Shown: one piece after another, positions 61,895 through 64,000 of the stretch | Position numbering within the stretch: position 1 is the first letter of the stretch | How the letters are laid out: each line of letters opens with the position of its first letter | Notes under the pieces: generated by a model | The model's input: the letters and a program-made list of their open reading frames with translations, nothing else | Told to the model about the DNA's origin: nothing | The model's database searches: none | From: Taeniopygia guttata | Lineage: Eukaryota > Chordata > Aves > Passeriformes > Estrildidae | DNA length: 64,000 bases | Reading direction: 5' to 3' | Assembly: GCF_048771995.1 (NCBI RefSeq) | Contig: NC_133063.1 | Location: forward strand, 59,369,310-59,433,309 | Translations under genes and position numbers: made by a program

Positions 61895-62239
61895 AGTCCC
61901 ACGGAGGCCGAGCCGGCAGCTGCTGCCCCGGCTGGAGCTGCTGAGGAGGAGGAGAAGCCCCCTGAGCCTGTTATTCCTCAGGCAGAAAAGGCAGCAGAGC
62001 CTCCTGCCTCCAGGGAGGAGCTGCCATCAGCAGGGACACAGGGCCCGGTCCCTGCCCCTCCCAGGCCCCCGGGCTACAGCCAGGCTCTGCTGGACTTGGC
62101 CTGGAGCATCAGCCTTGAGATCGTGAGCCAGGCACTGCTGCACATCAGGGATGCAGGCAGTAGCTGGAGGAACAGAGGCACCTGGGCGAAAGTCAGGATC
62201 CAGCAGGGGCAGCAAAAGGCCCAGCAGAGAGGACAGTAG
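61895..62239 (+). CDS. Possible terminal exon with AKAP-like amphipathic helix
   Basis: A GC-rich segment of 114 codons plus a TAG stop, set in AT-rich DNA and preceded by branch-point-like CCCTAAC and TTCTCCTCCGTACAG. The product starts SPTEAEPAAAAPAGAAEEEE, is Pro/Glu-rich, then has YSQALLDLAWSISLEIVSQA LLHIRD (codons about 62075-62155) and a basic end rich in Gln. The helix LAWSISLEIVSQ resembles the PKA regulatory-subunit anchoring helix of AKAP10 (LAWKIAKMIVSD) and fits the hydrophobic pattern of AKAP helices generally. No ATG precedes it in frame, so it is either the last exon of a gene with undetected 5' exons, or a retrocopy or pseudogene fragment. I do not recognise the gene. Confidence 0.35.
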   Translation, partial: SPTEAEPAAAAPAGAAEEEEKPPEPVIPQAEKAAEPPASREELPSAGTQGPVPAPPRPPGYSQALLDLAWSISLEIVSQALLHIRDAGSSWRNRGTWAKVRIQQGQQKAQQRGQ

Positions 62240-64000
62240 AATAGTTCAGCATTTTTCTGATAAGACATTTTAATTATTTTAAAACATTTTAACAATCTTC
62301 TTAACTTTTCTCCAGCTGATCACTGAATAGTGCAGTAAAATATATAATATTAGGATCTTTTGATTTTACCGATTCCAGAATGTTCACATGACTGGAAAAC
62401 AGATGATGCTGCAGAACCACTTTTTCAAAAAGTGTTAACTTGAGCAGTGTGCTGCAGCCTAATGGGAGAGAGACAGGTCTTACACAGCTCTCTTTGAAAA
62501 CTTCTTCATTTTTGTTTTTTCCACATAAGGGAGATGAAAGGGGAGAACAAAATTTGCCCTAACAAGCCAGATTTATAACCAGATAGTTAGAAACTAAGCC
62601 AAATTTTATGCAGCTTCCCTAGGCCTCCACCAGCTAGCTTCATCCAAAGAACGAGATTCCACTTCCAGCTTCCCTTTTGCTCCTCTGGCACTGCTCTGGG
62701 TTATCCCCACTGCCTGCAATTGCTCACTGAAAGTGATCAACAGGGGACTACAACAACAGGAGTCCCAGAAATATTTCATCTGACACAGAACGGACCTCTG
62801 TTCTCACACGTCTGTTCCTGAAATGGCAGAGCCTGTGTGACTTTTCTCTGCTGCGTGCGGAGCTTAACGCAGGGGAGCTGTGAGCTGTTTCTGCCACGGA
62901 TATTGCTCAGCAGTTTGCCATGCTCTGCTCAAAGAGCACTTCCCCAAAGAAGTGATTGGATTAGTGTGGGCTGCCAAAGCTGAAAGAAAGAGTCCCATAA
63001 CAGAACAGGATTAATTGACAGCTGTGGCGTGTCATTTCCACATCTTCTTCATCAGTTTACTTGCAACCCCAAGCTCCTCCTTGAGAATTTAAAGGAACGC
63101 TGGTACAGGAAAACACTGCTTAGTAGATTTATTCATTACACAGAATCAGCTTCAGCCCATAGAACCCAATAGAGAGGGACTGTGTGGAGCTGATGCAATT
63201 CCTGTTTCATCACATCATGCGTTTGAAATGAGTGCATCTAAAATCTGGAAGAAATTACCTAATTCTCTTGCATCACTTTCCTTCTTTGGGGATTCCAGCT
63301 TCCATTTGCTGAAAAATTTTTGCTGAAGACACTTAGTGAGACCTCCCATCAGTGAGGTCAAATTAGGTTGTACTGTTGATTTACATCTGCTGTGTTCCAT
63401 TGAGCTTGCTGTTCTATCAAGCAATTGCAGTGGTCTGATCAATTATTTCTTCATAACTTTGTGCTGTCTGCTATCCAAATCTGCGTTCTGGTTAAACTTA
63501 CCACTGTTGATATCTTCTGTTTTATTCCCCTCCAGATAAAGCAGAAATTTTCAGTCTTCACCTGCCTGCTGCCTTACAGATTAAACATAGCTCCTTGCTT
63601 CAGGGGAGGCTGGCAGATTTGGAAATCAAAGTGCATCTCCTGGGTAGCTTCCTGGCTCCCTGGACAGGACTGGGAGTCATAAGATCAGATATTCCTCACA
63701 GGAAAAAATAGGGAGTCTGTAGAGCAGGTCTGAAAACTGAAGCCTCGATGTATAGGAATGCAAGAGAGAGGTAGCTGACTGCAGGTTAGACTGTACATTC
63801 CCTTTGCAGCTGCACTTCCACCCTGGCATCCCAGATGTTCAAACAGGGGAGTTCAGACCCACACACCCTCTGACTGACTTACTGCGGCAGGCAAGAGGTC
63901 AGGCTTTCCCTCTGGTAGCTAAAGCCCATAAACAGGTTATTTCAGTGAAATGCCTTTCTCGAAAAAACAAATAGTGTGCAAAGTCTCTTTTCCCTCACAC
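62240..64000. other. Intergenic or downstream flank, no gene recognised
   Basis: AT-rich sequence follows the AKAP-like frame. No obvious AATAAA lies in the first 150 nt after its stop. Nothing recognisable in the remaining 1.7 kb. Confidence 0.5.

Overview
The window is vertebrate nuclear DNA, almost certainly from a bird and probably a songbird. It has AT-rich introns with vertebrate splice sites, CR1-type LINE 3' ends, and a family of about 0.85-1.1 kb LTRs of the kind I associate with passerine genomes. The gene order MAST4 then CD180 matches human chromosome 5q. The order assignment is an inference from repeats recalled from memory; the bird call is firmer.

1-32.8 kb, plus strand: the 3' half of MAST4 (microtubule-associated serine/threonine kinase 4). 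Fifteen coding exons were placed by splice signals and reading-frame continuity. They run from the kinase lysine region through the HRD, DFG and APE motifs, the AGC-kinase tail, a PDZ domain split over three exons, and a 3.9 kb terminal exon encoding a long disordered Ser/Pro/Lys-rich tail. The exons join with no frame conflict into 2030 residues plus stop. The exon carrying the glycine loop was not found and probably lies before the window. The 3'UTR runs to polyadenylation signals at about 32.7-32.8 kb.

32.8-37.6 kb: spacer with a CR1 tail and an A-rich tract. 37.6-40.2 kb, minus strand, convergent with MAST4: a decayed copy of CD180 (RP105), the leucine-rich-repeat TLR4-like receptor. Exons 2 and 3 are recognisable, but I count five in-frame stops and six frame shifts. 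They include a stop just before the transmembrane segment and loss of an LRR-cap cysteine. This is the clearest biological finding in the window.

40.2-64 kb: mostly gene-poor DNA; in human the next gene beyond CD180 is PIK3R1, which is not seen here. It holds CR1 copies, a full-length-looking solo LTR at 44.7-45.7 kb, a different GC-rich solo LTR at 56.3-56.9 kb, a pure (TTTTA)n array and two small hairpins. At 61.8-62.2 kb a GC-rich open frame encodes an amphipathic helix that resembles the PKA-RII-binding helix of AKAP10. It is preceded by a candidate 50-nt intron. This could be part of an unrecognised small gene or a pseudogene remnant.

Many other open frames are intron or repeat reading-through and are not listed as genes.
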